NCBI RefSeq assembly: GCF_037975245.1 | Contig: NC_092566.1 | Coordinates: forward strand, 18,385,001-18,449,000 | Reading direction: 5' to 3' | Origin: Apostichopus japonicus | Taxonomy: Eukaryota; Echinodermata; Holothuroidea; Aspidochirotida; Stichopodidae | DNA length: 64,000 nt | Shown here: piece by piece, positions 36,501 through 46,958 of the stretch | Layout of the letters: every line of letters begins with the position of its first letter | Numbering within the stretch: position 1 is the first letter of the stretch | Translations under genes and position numbers: made by a program | Notes under the pieces: generated by a model | Database searches by the model: none | The model's input: the letters and a program-made list of their open reading frames with translations, nothing else | What the model was told of the DNA's origin: nothing

Positions 36501-37992
36501 GGCGAAAGAGGTTGAGTTCTATGTAAGAAAACAATGTCAATGTATCAAACAAAAGAAACCAGCAAGACATGTAAAGAGTCCCCTTGTGCCTATTGTGACA
36601 AAAGAACCCTTTGAATTGGTATCTATTGATTACCTACATTTGGAGAAAAGTAAAGGGGGATATGAGTATATACTAGTCGTGGTAGATCACTTCACTAGAT
36701 TTGCCCAGGCCTATGCGACGAAAAGGAAGACTGCCCTGGCAGCAGCTGATCACCTGTTCAACGACTTTTTCCTGAAGTTTGGATTTCCCAAAAGATTGCA
36801 TCATGATCAGGGGAAGGAATTTGAGAATCAGCTTTTCACCAGACTACAGCAACTCAGCGGAGTGGGACACTCCAGAACGACCCCATACCACCCACAAGGG
36901 AACGGTCAGGTAGAACGACTGAATCGTACCCTCCTCAACATGCTACGATCGATGACTGAACAACAACGGTTCAACTGGAAGGACTCTTTGCGTAAATGCA
37001 TGCATGCATACAACTGCACAAAGAGTGAAGGAACAGGGTATTCACCATTTTTCCTAATGTTTGGAAGAACACCACGCTTACCTGTAGATATTGCTTTCGG
37101 CTTGAAGGGAGATGAGACTACCAGAACTCAAAACGAGACAACTGGAGACCAGAGAGAGACATATGCTGAAAAATGGCGAAACAAAATGAAGGAAGCCTAC
37201 AAAATTGCAGCCCAACATGCAAAGAAACAATCTGATCGAGCCAAACAAAGACTGGACAAGAAGGGACACAACGTTGCCTTGCATTCTGGTGACCGTGTTC
37301 TCGTAAAGAATCTTGCCCGGGTTGAAGGACCAGGAAAGCTTCGTCCTTTCTGGGAAGAGCAGGTTTATGTTGTTACCAAGCAGTTACCAGACATTCCTGT
37401 GTATGAAGTCCGTCCAGAGAGTAACCGGGGTCGGATTCGAGTCTTGCACCGAAATCTACTTCTACCATGTGATGCTCTTTTACCTGCTGATAACACTCCG
37501 AGACGAATCGTGAAGAAGGCTTCATCGAAACATAGGCGAACTACTGACATTGTGGAAGGGAGTACGGATAGTTCAAGCGACGATGAATGGGTGCCCGATA
37601 GATTTGCGGGTTACCCATATCAAAGGGTAGACCAAGAGGGTGTTCGGGGTGGTGACCTCCATCGGCGGGGTAGAAGGTCTGAGGTTGATGTGGGAGGGGA
37701 TCAGGTCGAAATTGACAATCAAAGCAATTCAGCAGGGGAGCAGGAAATTTGTGACCCCCCAGAACAACCAGGTCAAAATTTGGAAATTTGTGACCCCCCA
37801 GAACAACCAGGTCAAAAATTGAGACCACAAAGAGTTAAGCAGGGAAAGAAGGTTTTGACTTATGATAATTTGGGAAACCCTACCTGGGTCAGACAGGAAC
37901 CCCATGTTTGTTATTTGTACCAGTATATTCAGCCAGTTGAATGCACAAAACCTAATTACTTGGGGAACATATATTCAAAATCTCTAATTTAA
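33478..37992 (+). CDS. pol: Pol polyprotein of the Gypsy element (protease-RT-RNase H-integrase)
   Basis: The frame opens at 33478 after a stop and is probably entered by -1 frameshifting rather than its own start; numbering here begins at 33574. Protease: [12 protein letters not shown] (DTG at 43-45). Reverse transcriptase: [10 protein letters not shown] with the catalytic pair at 518-519. RNase [15 protein letters not shown] (Asp 689). Integrase: an HHCC zinc-binding segment starting near residue 952 (HNEMCHVG...CQCI), then catalytic Asp1019 (SIDYLH), Asp1078 (HHDQGKEF) and Glu1114 (GQVERLNRT), the last two spaced D-x35-E. A GPY/F-like module ([13 protein letters not shown]) follows. Near the C-terminus [11 protein letters not shown] occurs twice in tandem. 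No stop or frameshift interrupts it, so the enzyme set looks intact. Confidence 0.95.
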   Translation, partial: ATGKRQQVSSGGREGTSGDVHAVNVNGLECPDLLRQVAMNNDWSRKKRERIVDLVGERCVVNGTLNGIDSELLWDTGSAVSLVSDSWVKCHLSHAEIKPVEELLEGQHLDLKAANEIEMPYLGWILVDLRIGTKSLGVPMLVYPGSMKSPLIGYNVIEHLMGNCQKGSKISTLVQAIPGKKKQDVEALVRLIEAGMDEDTVDVQTSNLYTLIPPREWRDVECITKCQLNHQRVMGGTEGVFVPTPATSVPEGLLIPETVVKMPQRRRVMLPVFNSTNHDIQLPRRTVIGNIEPFRYIGKVANGRHADEATLHGDCMSLDVNTLNNSVQNANVTSDQSSEDVDEWCPEVDFTCLTPMQQDAAEKMLKKECRAFSQDSMDTGNCPDLKMKINLNDPEPVQKNYASIPRPLFKEVKEYLEDLLARDWITKSKSNYSSPVVCVRKRDGSLRLCVDYRELNRKTVDDRQPIPRIQDILDGLKGSSWFSTLDQGRAYHQGYIDPKSQPLTAFVTPWGLHEWKRIPFGLKNAPAEFQRYMEGCLDGLNNDICFVYLDDVLVHGSTFKEHLENLKKVLARLQQHGIKLKASKCKLFQRQVRYLGRLVTEEGHKLDPADLEPVLSLKDKKPSTVGELRKMLGFIGYYRSYIQNFSAIASPLFKLLQKEKGSTQKPSRRNQRKNNHLPNSNQKIAWTEEHQEILCSLIDLLTRQPVMAFPDFSKPYILHTDASLMGLGAVLYQEQEGKLRVIAYASRTLSAPEKNYHSTKLEFLALKWAVTERFRDYLTYAKHFVVYTDNNPLTYIMTTARLNATGQRWVSDLASFRFDIKYRPGHSNQDADVLSRMPLETDINEYIQECTAEVPGCALQTISECAAANVEGTFVYADSLTADIDLCNIMNLTTDHKVSLIELKELKAAQANDPVIGKVLEYMEKGTKPTYKERKDEDPDVRALLNKWGELIVTTEGVLKRVTANREQLILPSKYKSMVLKQLHNEMCHVGVERTLDLVRERFYWAHMAKEVEFYVRKQCQCIKQKKPARHVKSPLVPIVTKEPFELVSIDYLHLEKSKGGYEYILVVVDHFTRFAQAYATKRKTALAAADHLFNDFFLKFGFPKRLHHDQGKEFENQLFTRLQQLSGVGHSRTTPYHPQGNGQVERLNRTLLNMLRSMTEQQRFNWKDSLRKCMHAYNCTKSEGTGYSPFFLMFGRTPRLPVDIAFGLKGDETTRTQNETTGDQRETYAEKWRNKMKEAYKIAAQHAKKQSDRAKQRLDKKGHNVALHSGDRVLVKNLARVEGPGKLRPFWEEQVYVVTKQLPDIPVYEVRPESNRGRIRVLHRNLLLPCDALLPADNTPRRIVKKASSKHRRTTDIVEGSTDSSSDDEWVPDRFAGYPYQRVDQEGVRGGDLHRRGRRSEVDVGGDQVEIDNQSNSAGEQEICDPPEQPGQNLEICDPPEQPGQKLRPQRVKQGKKVLTYDNLGNPTWVRQEPHVCYLYQYIQPVECTKPNYLGNIYSKSLI
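33484..33526 (+). promoter_or_regulatory. Predicted -1 ribosomal frameshift signal between gag and pol
   Basis: Gag and pol overlap by 70 bases (33478-33547), pol being in the -1 frame. In that overlap GGGAAAC (33484-33490) sits exactly as G GGA AAC in the gag frame, a canonical X XXY YYZ slippery heptamer. After a six-base spacer a stem can form between AGGTC (33497-33501) and GACCT (33522-33526), extended by CC/GG (503-504 with 520-521). Slippage here leads straight into the open pol frame. Prediction from sequence only. Confidence 0.7.
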
Positions 37993-38698
37993 CTGAGAAC
38001 TTCTAATGTAACCCGACATCACAAGGGCTGAGTGGTACACACTACCAACAGGTCATAGTCCTACTATAGTTGTTTTTATTTTATAACTCTACCAGACATT
38101 ACTTGAACACTGAGAGAACTTTTTGAGTTCCATTGTATTATACGTTATAACTTTTATTGTTATCAAACTTGTTTATTCGCACAGGAATGACAGATTTCAA
38201 GAAGCATGTGTATGTGTTTTCTAACATAGCATTGGTAGTGAGGTATGTAAATATGATAGTTAAATGGGAACATGCTAGTTCTTAGGGGCACAAGGAAATT
38301 TGTGAAATGGTATGCAAGGTTTTAGTGACTAATTGGTCATTTGCAACACGACAATGTCTTTTGAGTATTGCGCAGTGCTCAAATTTATTTGTCTTTTAGC
38401 CAAACGAATGTACTTGAATATTCTGTGACTTCAGATAAAAGTATAGTCAGTGGTAAATTTGCTACAAAGAAGGTTAAAGTAAACTACGTGTATACATTTA
38501 ATAGTATGGGTGCCAAGGTGTTTCTAGTAGTGAGATGACTATTAAGATTTATATCTTCAGCTTGTAATTAGCAGGACTCGACAAATGAGAACAGTATAGA
38601 GTGCATTTTATAAAACTTTTATTCACCATTCATTTCTTCTTACATTGAATTCTATATTTCTTCATACGATACATGTTTACATGTCAGGGATGACATCT

Positions 38699-38714
38699 CT
38701 TAAGGAGGGGAGAG
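38699..38714 (+). promoter_or_regulatory. Polypurine tract
   Basis: TTAAGGAGGGGAGAG abuts the 3' LTR, the standard plus-strand primer position. Confidence 0.8.
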
Positions 38715-38884
38715 TGTTATGGGTATGATTAGCGGTGCCCTACCCAAAATTTTGTTGTTTGTTTTGGCGTTCAATAGCGTGTATAGTGGGCGGAGCCTCA
38801 GCGATTGAATACCATGTGCCTTAACAGCAACTAAACTAAACTGGTTTTTCCTCTCTCCGTCTCACAGAGATCCTGGTCTTAACA
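38715..38884 (+). repeat. 3' LTR, 170 bp
   Basis: Same sequence as 32227-32396 as far as read; followed by the TCTG target duplication. Confidence 0.95.
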
Positions 38885-39480
38885 TCTGCAACCGTCTAAA
38901 CATTGTCTCGAAGCTGCTAAAAGAGGTAATAGGGTTTTAGGTATGATCAAGAGGAACTTCATTGTTTTGAAAGAGGACAGTTGTTAGGCTTTACAAGTAG
39001 TTGGTTATAGACCTCATCTGGAGAATGCTGTGCAGGCCTGGAACCATATTTTGCTAAGGATAAGGAAGTACCCGAGAAGGTCCAGAAGAGGGCTGCTATA
39101 GAATGAGGGTGTTCCTTATTATAGGCGGTTATAGCTCAGTGCTGAATCTCACCACGTACACTGGAGGTTACGAAGTTACGTGGTGACTTGATTCAGGTTT
39201 TCAAGATTGTGTATGGTTTTGAAAATCATCCTTCACTGACTTTTTCATGTTTGCTAATAGTAGTTGTACCAGAGGTCATTGAGTAGGTGAATGAGTGGAA
39301 CGGTTTGCCTGAGCCTAGTTGTACTTGCAAGTAGTCTGAATCGGTTTAAGAATGCTTTGGACAAGCACTTTTAGCATTGTAATCGGGTCTGATTTTGTTT
39401 GTCTTCAGTTTTTTCCTCTCCTATAGGGTCCTGGATGGGGACTTGGGTGTCCCTCCTGGTCCCCCCCCCCCCCCCACTCA
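38885..39480 (+). pseudogene. LINE fragment, 3' part (continuation beyond the Gypsy element)
   Basis: Reading resumes with CLEAAKRGNRVLGMIKRNF, the post-RT segment of CR1/L2-like LINEs, then decays with several stops and ends with a 3' tail of C-run plus CTAAACTAAACA. Removing 32227-38884 and one TCTG rejoins it to 31795-32226. A second 3' end of the same family lies at 41545-41845. Confidence 0.8.
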
Positions 39481-39583
39481 ACTAAAACTAAACTAAACAC
39501 GTAACTTCCTGACATGTCTATTGTAAAGCCACGTGAGTGCTTTAGTTAAAATTTTACTTATATGCAACCACACCGACGACTTC

Positions 39584-39646
39584 GGCTGAGGTTAGTTCCA
39601 AGGTGTTTCGACAACAGAGAATTTGACCTGTGACGTACTTCCGTTT
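39584..39646 (+). repeat. Left terminal inverted repeat of the MULE
   Basis: 63 bp, preceded by GACGACTTC (39575-39583). Contains AAGGTGTTTCGACAACA, the core of the internal minisatellite, and TGACGTACTTCCG. Confidence 0.9.
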
Positions 39647-40229
39647 ACAAGAGCCCTCTCTCGTATTCCTATGGCAATGGCGCGAAATGGAAAGTGTAAA
39701 TTACGTACAAGTTGTTGATGACGGCTACTCAGGCTGAAGATTAACCTGAAGATGACGGCAACTGTGCAGCATGGGTTTGAAGCCTGGACGTAAAGATTAG
39801 ACCTAAATGTATTCTCTTGACTTGAACTTTGAACGTTTGAGAAAATTATATGAGCCAGGCTTTCTTGCAGGTTGTTGTAGTTGACGCAGCTTAGGCCCCA
39901 AGACGTAGCCTAAGGTACTGTAGGCATAACCGTCACTAGCCTAATGATTGGTGAAATACTCTGTTGAACAGCTATGTTTAAACGAAATTGGGGGTCGATG
40001 GGGGCAGGCATAAATTTTGATAAGGATTATATTTCTAGTGGAGGTGCTTATATGTTTTGAAAGGAAGGAAAGTCAGTTCTAACAATATCAGGAGGCATGC
40101 TAAGGTACACCTAGGCTACTAGTTAGTAGTACTACTACTAGTTGCAAAGTTACAGGGATAAGCTGAAGAACTTAGAAGTATTTGTAAAATTTTTGCTGAA
40201 TTTAATGTTCTTCTTGAGGATCTGCGAGG

Positions 40230-40335
40230 TCTGCAAGACCGAAGGTCCGCCAGACCGAAATTAAAAAAGGTTTGCCACAACGAAGATCTTCGAGACCGAG
40301 GTCAACGAGACCGAAACTATTACTAGGCCCCGTGA
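40230..40335. repeat. Cluster of GACCGA/GGTC motifs inside the MULE
   Basis: Within about 100 bases AGACCGA or GACCGA occurs five times with interleaved GGTC and CGAGACC, giving a semi-palindromic irregular repeat. Function unknown. Confidence 0.6.
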
Positions 40336-41544
40336 GACCTAAACTGCTAGGCCTATAATAGCACTTGGTAAGACAAATATTACTACCGGTAATATTACCC
40401 TGATAAAGCTCGTAATGAAAAAGAATTTACAGCCATCTCTTTTCATAATGGATACCAGTGAGTTGCGCAAGGGGGCTGGGGCGGCTTGCATTGATACTAC
40501 AGTAGGTTAGGCCTCCACCAGTGGCGTAACCAGAGGCGGTTGCAGGGGGCGAAAGCCCCCGCTCTCAAATGTCAAACCCCCCTGCTGTGTGTTTGTGCTA
40601 CAAAATGTACAAATTTTAGGAAGTAAATTAGACGTTTGGTTTATTATGAGGAAATTGTGTCAACTGTTACGGGCTAGAGGTTAAAAGTCCACCCCTAATT
40701 AATCCTGATTTCATAGTAAAATGGGATAATAATGACAGTATACGCTATAACAAGGGAAACATGTTGCGGTTTTCGGTTCTACTTTTGTAAGGAGTCAAAA
40801 TTCTTTAGACTGCTTGAATTTCAAATAATACTTGTAATGAGACAATGTAAAAAAGTGTTTTAAATTGGTTTAAATCGGCCGTTTTTCCTTACCTCTTCAG
40901 ATTTTAAGGGGGGTTGGGGACGTCCACCAGTGAAGAATTTAGGGGGCATGCTCCATAGACCATCGGTCTCGCGGACCATTGGTGGGTAAGCTTGCACGGT
41001 TTTGTGAAAACTTACAACTGGTTTTTCTCTGGCAAAAAAACCAATCTGGCTCAAAAACCTGTTTTTTTTTCCATTCCCGAGTTGCATTGAAAACATCAAA
41101 ATCTCTGATGGAGTTGTCGCAATACCTTACAATTGTCTAAGAATTTCTTTAAACTAAGGAAGGTTGCTCAGGGGTTGATTGCTGTTTAACCAGCTAATGA
41201 TCATAAATAGAATTTGTTGGTTAACACAAACATTTTTTGCCCCAGATGGAGAATCTTCCTAAAACATAAATGTTATTGTAATACCCCCGCCCAAGACACT
41301 ACAATCAATTGCACTACCCCCATGTTCACGCCATTAGGATGTTATATTTTTGGAGATTAGGGCCGAGCGTAAACCCCATTATGACCAATTTGAGATCGTA
41401 AAAAAAAATGCTTTACAATAAGATTGGTCCAATATATTCAGTAGTGGCTGACAAAGTGTTCGAAGGTACTAAATTGCACGAGGCTCTAGCCATGTTCGTG
41501 GGTGGTGTCTTGGCGGTAAAATAAATTTCTTTTAAAGGAGTGAA

Positions 41545-41850
41545 GAGAATTTACCGTCTACACTTTCAGAGGTCATTGTCTTAAGCTCAAAAAGTCACAA
41601 AGTAGGATTAATATTCTGCATAACTTTTTTTCTAATACGGTTGTGAATGAGTGGAACAGTTTGCCTGAGAAAGTTGTACTTGCAAGAAGTGTGAATGGGT
41701 TAAGAATGCTTTGGACAAGAACTTTAAGCATTGTAATCGGGTCTGAGTGTTTGTGTCTTCAGATTTTTCTCTCCTATAGGGTCCTTGATGGGGAATTGAG
41801 TGTCCCTCCTGATCCTTATTTTTCTACCAACCTAAACTAATAATAACAAT
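41545..41850 (+). pseudogene. LINE 3' end, same family as 38885-39480
   Basis: VVNEWNSLPEKVVLARSVNG followed by LRMLWTRTLSIVIGSE is the last part of the CR1/L2-like ORF, better preserved than at 39290. The tail ends CCAACCTAAACTAATAATAAC. It is 5'-truncated and lies inside the MULE. Confidence 0.8.
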
Positions 41851-42387
41851 AAATACGTTCAGATAGGCACTACGTTAGGTCTACAGAAGTCTGGTAGAAG
41901 CTAATTTCAGTGTTCAAGGTGCCAGTGAACTGTCATTCTAAGTAACTTATTTCTTCTTGGTAATTTGTTTGGCCATAATAAAAGTCTGTTCAGGTGATGC
42001 AGAATTTATTCAGCAGGTGGTTCAAGTCCACCAACAGATAACATTAAGCCACTCAGTTTCCAAGAAGAATTTGACTATTTGTGCATGTAATGATGTGACT
42101 TAATTGCTATAGAAAAAAAGGCTAATCCCATGATAGAAATTTTGTTTGGCAATTTGGCGAATCAATCAATGAATATTCTGAAATTTCTTACAGGGGAGTT
42201 TTGTATGTGAATATGATATAATTTTTTTTGTTCATCTTCTTGAGTCACCATACACTTGGAAGTGCAATTCCAGTACAAAAAGGTCTCTTAATTTACAGTT
42301 AGCTTGATACAACAATGTAACAAAATTTGTGTCTTCAACAACACATAAGACAGTGCCCGCCTTTTTAAACAAGAAAACTGGAAGCTG

Positions 42388-42555
42388 ATGTTGTTAAAGC
42401 TCAGCTCACTACCAGCTGCTTTTGACTGGCAAGAAAACCTTGGCGGAGTGTGTACAGTAGGTCTAAAGAAAATTGCAGCAGCTCAGTCCAGCAAACTTGG
42501 AAGGATCAAAAACATTGCCCGCTTCAGGAAGGACAAAGAGTGTAGGAACTTCTAA
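42388..42555 (+). CDS. Short unassigned frame in the MULE
   Basis: 55 codons with coding-like composition, containing AFDWQENLGGVCTVG and KIAAAQSSKLGRIKNIARF, ending TAA at 42553. It lies 550 bases upstream of the transposase relic and could be an exon of it. I do not recognise a domain. Confidence 0.25.
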   Translation: MLLKLSSLPAAFDWQENLGGVCTVGLKKIAAAQSSKLGRIKNIARFRKDKECRNF

Positions 42556-43102
42556 CAAACAGATAAAACTTCTTTATTTTATATTTCTTTGTTACACATA
42601 CAATGCAAGAATCATAATATACTTTACAATGTGAAGTTTTTATCTGGTACACAAGAGGTACAAACAAACCCACTGGCAGGAATCTGGGGGTGGGGGCAGG
42701 TGCACTCTATAAGGTCTTGTCCCACAGCTTCCCAGACCTTGAGCAATTTTCAAATACACAACTAGAAATACAAATTTCCCAAAGGGGATGGGTGGGGGGG
42801 GGGGGAGGGAAGCCCTTGTTCCCTCTCCCAGGTTTGCCTCAAAAACCATTACTTGAAAATAAGCTCACTAAAGCTTCACCATATTATGTATAGGGCCTAA
42901 TAAAACCACAACTTTCTCTAATGGACAGAGGTACCTCCCTTATTTTATTCTCACTGGTACCCACTTCAGACCCAACATCATGCTTTCACTTGTAGAACTA
43001 CATAAAATCTAATTGTGAAGGAAGAAGAGGCTCTGTATATATAGCCCAGATGAGCAAGCATCAGGCCACATATTCAAGAAACTGATCTAGGCTGGTACAG
43101 TA

Positions 43103-43965
43103 GAAGTGTTGTATAGGATCAAATCACATTGTCACATTTGTAGAAAAAATTGTACTTTATGCTATATTCATCCTGAAGTTAGGAACAAGATTGATGAATA
43201 TGTGGCACAAGTAATTATATCAGTACCCTTGATAAGAAGGTCACTTGAGCATTTTGTCTATAATGGGCTTTGTCCTGACTCCAAGCCTCTGAAAAATGAC
43301 ATGTGCTATTTTCCCACAAACAGAACAATAAGAAACTACATACATCTGGCACTATGTAAAGGCAGGTTTTCACAATTTGACCAACTCAATCTAGAAGAAA
43401 ACGTGAAAGCATGGCAAAGTGAAGACAACCAAGATTGTTTTTATCTTCGCAAGTGCTCAGACAAGCCAAAACAAACAGCTATCTCAGATGTGCGGATCCA
43501 TAGAAAGCCCAAAACACGAGGCTTTGTCCAAGAAACAGATGATAGGGATGACATGGATGATGACAGCTATGAGCGTATGACACCAGAGAAAGCACTGCTT
43601 TCCTGTTCATCCATCAGACCAGCCAGCAACAACTGCTATTAAAGCATTATGGAGACATGGTACATGTTGATGCCACCTACAAGACCACAAAATATGCTCT
43701 GCCCCTGTTCTTGGTAGTTGTGAAGACCAATGTTGGCTATAGTCCTGTGGCTGAATTCATCACAGAGGATAAAACGACTGTTGCGATAACAGAGGCCCTT
43801 GACATCATCAAAAGATGGAACCCTGAATGGAACCCCAAGTTCTTCATGCTTGACTATCCGAACAAGAACACCAAGCACTGCATGCAGTGTTCCCTGGTAC
43901 ACAGAAGTTTTTATGTGCCTTTCACAGGGAACAGGCATGGCTGCATTGGAGCAAGGAAAGTAAGT
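43103..43965 (+). pseudogene. CARF-like / MULE-domain transposase relic with two frameshifts
   Basis: The first frame (to about 43597) carries the segment seen before the transposase core in CARF (ALS2CR8)-like proteins: CHICRKNC, then YFPTNRTIRNYIHLALCKGRFS. Reading continues one frame over with FIHQTSQQQLLLKHYGDMV and VDATYKTTKYALPLFLVVVK, which is the start of the MULE/RNase H-like core with its first catalytic Asp. Near 43857 the frame changes again, and the third frame gives LCAFHREQAWLHW, the family's C-x2-F-H-R-E-Q-A-W block. Each break looks like one missing base. A donor (GGAAA then GTAAGT) follows at about 43960, so more exons may have existed. Known relatives are abundant in echinoderms, cnidarians and amphioxus. 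Confidence 0.7.
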
Positions 43966-43984
43966 TAGCTCAACCCTACACAAA

Positions 43985-44680
43985 GTTATTAGTACTTTCT
44001 TTTTAAAAGTTTTTAGCAAAGCCACACAGCAAGAGGTTCCTAGTTTGATTCCTGGTCAATGCACCTGTGTTATGTCCTTATGCAAAGCACTAATTATCAC
44101 TTTGCCGACAAAGTTGGTGAAGAGGGGACATAACATCGTTACTGTTCATCTGTTTATTTGTCTGTTGGTCCATTTGTCTCTCTGTATGTTCATACGTTAG
44201 CCATCCCTCTGTATGTATATCTGTCAGATCAACCTCCACAAAGCGTCTGGAAAAGAAGTAAAGAAAACAATAGTGTCATAGAATAGAGTGGAAATATAAT
44301 AGACTTTAATAACATTTTATTCTTATTTGGTAAATATGTAAGCGCTATTTGGTGTCTATGGGGAAAAAAGTTGAGCATGTTTCTTTTAGAAACTTATGTC
44401 AGACTAAAGTAAAGACTGGGTGTGTCAAAGTGCAATAGAGTGAGTAAAGGTTGGACTGACTAAATGGTTAGAAGTATATTTGGTAGATCAGTGGATGGCA
44501 AAAGGTGGGTGAGGTTAGTAGGTGAATGACTGGAGGTATGTGAATGGTGTGTTAGATGAATTGGGTAAGGTAGATTAATGGGCACGTTGAGGAATAAAGA
44601 ATGGAAGATGAGTGGAGCATGGGAAGTGAATATAAGATGACTTGTAATTGCAATATGAGGGTTTAATTGAGGTTAGTGTC
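43985..44680. other. MULE interior without recognised coding
   Basis: No exon seen beyond the donor near 43960. A GTTCCTAGTTTGATTCC-containing stretch near 44035 and CTGT-rich text at 44150-44230 look like generic repeat debris. Confidence 0.4.
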
Positions 44681-44683
44681 AAG

Positions 44684-46625
44684 GTGTTTCGACAACGCAG
44701 CTAGTTTTAGGGTGTTCCGACAACAAAGAGATTAGTGTCAAGGTGTTTCGACAACGCAGCTCGTTTCAGGGTGTTTTGACAACGCAGCTAGTTGGTCAAG
44801 GTGTTTCGACAACGCAGCTAGTTGAGACTAGATGTCAAGGTGTTTCGACAACGCAGCTCGTTTCAGGGTGTTTCGACAACGCAGCTTGTTTCAGGGTGTT
44901 TCGACAACGCAGCTAGTTGGTCAAGGTGTTTCGACAACGCAGCTAGTTGAGACTAGGTGTCAAGGTGTTTCGACAACGCAGCTCGTTTCAGGGTGTTTCG
45001 ACAACGCAGCTACTGTAGTTGGTCAAGGTGTTTCGACAACGCAGCTAGTTGAGGCTAAATTGAAGGTGTTTTGACAACAAAACTTGGTATTGCATTCTGA
45101 GGGGTTTCACTGAGATTAGTGTCAAGGTGTTTCGACAGCACAGCGAGTTGAGGCTAGTTTCAGGGTGTTTCGACAACAAAGATATTAGTGTCAAGGTGTT
45201 TCGACAACACAGCTAGTTGAGACTAGTTTCAAGGTGTTTCGGAAAAAAAACTTGGTATTGCATTCTGAGGGTTTCACTGAGATTAGTGTCAAGGTGTTTC
45301 GACAACGCAGCTAGTTGAGACTAGTTTCAAGGTGTTTCGGAAAAAAAACTTGGTATTGCATTCTGAGGGTTTCACTGAGATTAGTGTCAAGGTGTTTCGA
45401 CAACGCAGCTAGTTTTAGGGTGTTCCGACAACAAAGAGATTAGTGTCAAGGTGTTTCGACAACGCAGCTCGTTTCAGGGTGTTTCGACAATGCAGCTAGT
45501 TGGTCAAGGTGTTTCGACAACGCAGCTAGTTGAGACTAGGTGTCAAGGTGTTTCGACAACGCAGCTCGTTTCAGGGTGTTTCGACAACGCAGCTACTGTA
45601 GTTGGTCAAGGTGTTTCGACAACGCAGCTAGTTGAGGCTAAATTGAAGGTGTTTTGACAACAAAACTTGGTATTGCATTCTGAGGGGTTTCACTGAGATT
45701 AGTGTCAAGGTGTTTCGACAGCACAGCGAGTTGAGGCTAGTTTCAGGGTGTTTCGACAACAAAGATATTAGTGTCAAGGTGTTTCGACAACACAGCTAGT
45801 TGAGACTAGTTTCAAGGTGTTTCGGAAAAAAAACTTGGTATTGCATTCTGAGGGTTTCACTGAGATTAGTGTCAAGGTGTTTCGACAACGCAGCTAGTTT
45901 TAGGGTGTTCCGACAACAAAGAGATTAGTGTCAAGGTGTTTCGACAACGCAGCTCGTTTCAGGGTGTTTCGACAACGCAGCTAGTTGGTCAAGGTGTTTC
46001 GACAACGCAGATAGTTGAGACTAGGTTCACGGTGTTTCAACAACAAAGAGATTAGTGTCAAGGTGTTTCGACAACGCAGCTAGTTGAGACTAGTTTCAAG
46101 GTGTTTCGGAAAAAAAACTTGGTATTGCATTCTGAGGGTTTCACTGAGATTAGTGTCAAGGTGTTTCGACAACGCAGCTAGTTTTAGGGTGTTCCGACAA
46201 CAAAGAGATTAGTGTCAAGGTGTTTCGACAACGCAGCTCGTTTCAGGGTGTTTCGACAACGCAGCTAGTTGGTCAAGGTGTTTCGACAACGCAGCTAGTT
46301 GAGACTAGGTGTCAAGGTGTTTCGGCAACGCAGCTCGTTTCAGGGTGTTTCGACAACGCAGCTACTGTAGTTGGTCAAGGTGTTTCGACAACGCAGCTAG
46401 TTGAGACTAGGTTCAAGGTGTTTCGACAACGCAGCTAGTTGAGACTAGGTTCAAGGTGTTTCGACAACAAAGAGATTAGTGTCAAGGTGTTTCGACAACG
46501 CAGCTAGTTGAGGCTAGTTTGAGGGTGTTTCGACAACAAAACTTGGTATTGCATTCTGAGGGTTTCACTTACCAGGACACAGTGATTCAAACACTTGGAA
46601 TTCCATGCAGGGTGTTTCGACACCA
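44684..46625 (+). repeat. Minisatellite derived from the MULE terminal repeat, ~53 copies
   Basis: Every 29-39 bases the motif AAGGTGTTTCGACAAC (or GGGTGTTTCGACAAC) recurs, joined by GCAGCTAGTTGAGACTAG-type spacers; I count about 53 motifs, with higher-order blocks of about 430 and 770 bases repeated. The same text, AAGGTGTTTCGACAACACAGCTAGTTGA without interruption in reverse orientation, lies in the right terminal repeat, so the array is an amplified inner edge of the inverted repeat. Open frames over it are artefacts. Confidence 0.95.
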
Positions 46626-46884
46626 CATCACAGACACAGTGATTCAGACACCTGGTACAGCGCACTGAGTGTTTCGTGTACCATCTTTACCTAGGGCCTA
46701 GATCTGAGGGTTTCGCTTACCTTAGTGATGCAAACAGTTAGTACCGCACACTGAATGTTTCGTTTTCCATCATTTGTTGACTTGATTTTATGCATTTCGT
46801 TTTAAAAATGCTCTAAAAGTAACTAGCATCTTCATCTCTATCCCCAACACATCCCAAAACTCCACAATACGATCAGCGAATCTG

Positions 46885-46949
46885 AAACGGAAGTGACGTT
46901 AGAGGTCAACTAGCTGTGTTGTCGAAACACCTTGGAACTAACCTCAGCC
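46885..46949 (-). repeat. Right terminal inverted repeat of the MULE
   Basis: 65 bp, reverse complement of the left repeat with a few indels, followed by GACGACTTC (46950-46958). It ends about 800 bases before the GGPS1 start codon and may overlap its promoter region. Confidence 0.9.
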
Positions 46950-46958
46950 GACGACTTC

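Larger units (their letters stand above)
32227..38884 (+). mobile_element. Ty3/Gypsy LTR retrotransposon, apparently intact, 6658 bp
   Basis: Two 170 bp LTRs (32227-32396 and 38715-38884), TG...CA bounded, read as identical. Between them lie a primer-binding-like site, gag, pol in the -1 frame with protease, RT, RNase H and integrase in Ty3/Gypsy order, and a polypurine tract. There is no env frame; 38 kb side (37993-38698) is a 700-base non-coding tail. Identical LTRs, open frames and a clean 4 bp target duplication point to a very recent insertion, here into an older LINE. The short LTR and gag with one CCHC knuckle suggest a Mag/SURL-like or related metazoan lineage, which I cannot fix without a tree. 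Confidence 0.95.
39584..46949 (+). mobile_element. Mutator-like (MULE) DNA transposon, 7.4 kb, with CARF-like transposase relic
   Basis: The ends are 63 and 65 bp inverted repeats (39584-39646 and 46885-46949), identical over the outermost 33 bases, starting GGCTGAGGTTAGTTCC. GACGACTTC flanks both sides perfectly (39575-39583 and 46950-46958). A 9 bp duplication with long inverted repeats is the Mutator hallmark. Inside are a broken CARF-like/MULE-domain gene (43103-43965), a LINE 3' end inserted at 41545, and a ~50-copy minisatellite grown from the terminal-repeat sequence. I infer that the broken gene was this element's transposase; it could instead be a captured host gene. Confidence 0.85.

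Noticed and set aside
37993..38698. Search for an env gene in the Gypsy element
   Set aside because: No long frame, signal peptide or membrane segment; the stretch is an untranslated tail.
40510..41335. Possible hAT element starting CAGTGGCGTAACCAG
   Set aside because: The only partner end (TTCACGCCATTAG near 41322) matches poorly and no 8 bp duplication is present; probably a truncated copy.
43639..44025. Minus-strand frame of 128 codons
   Set aside because: It is the antisense of the CARF-like relic, whose plus strand carries the family motifs.
44832..46438. Repeated open frames reading GVSTTQLV
   Set aside because: Low-complexity translation of the MULE-derived minisatellite.
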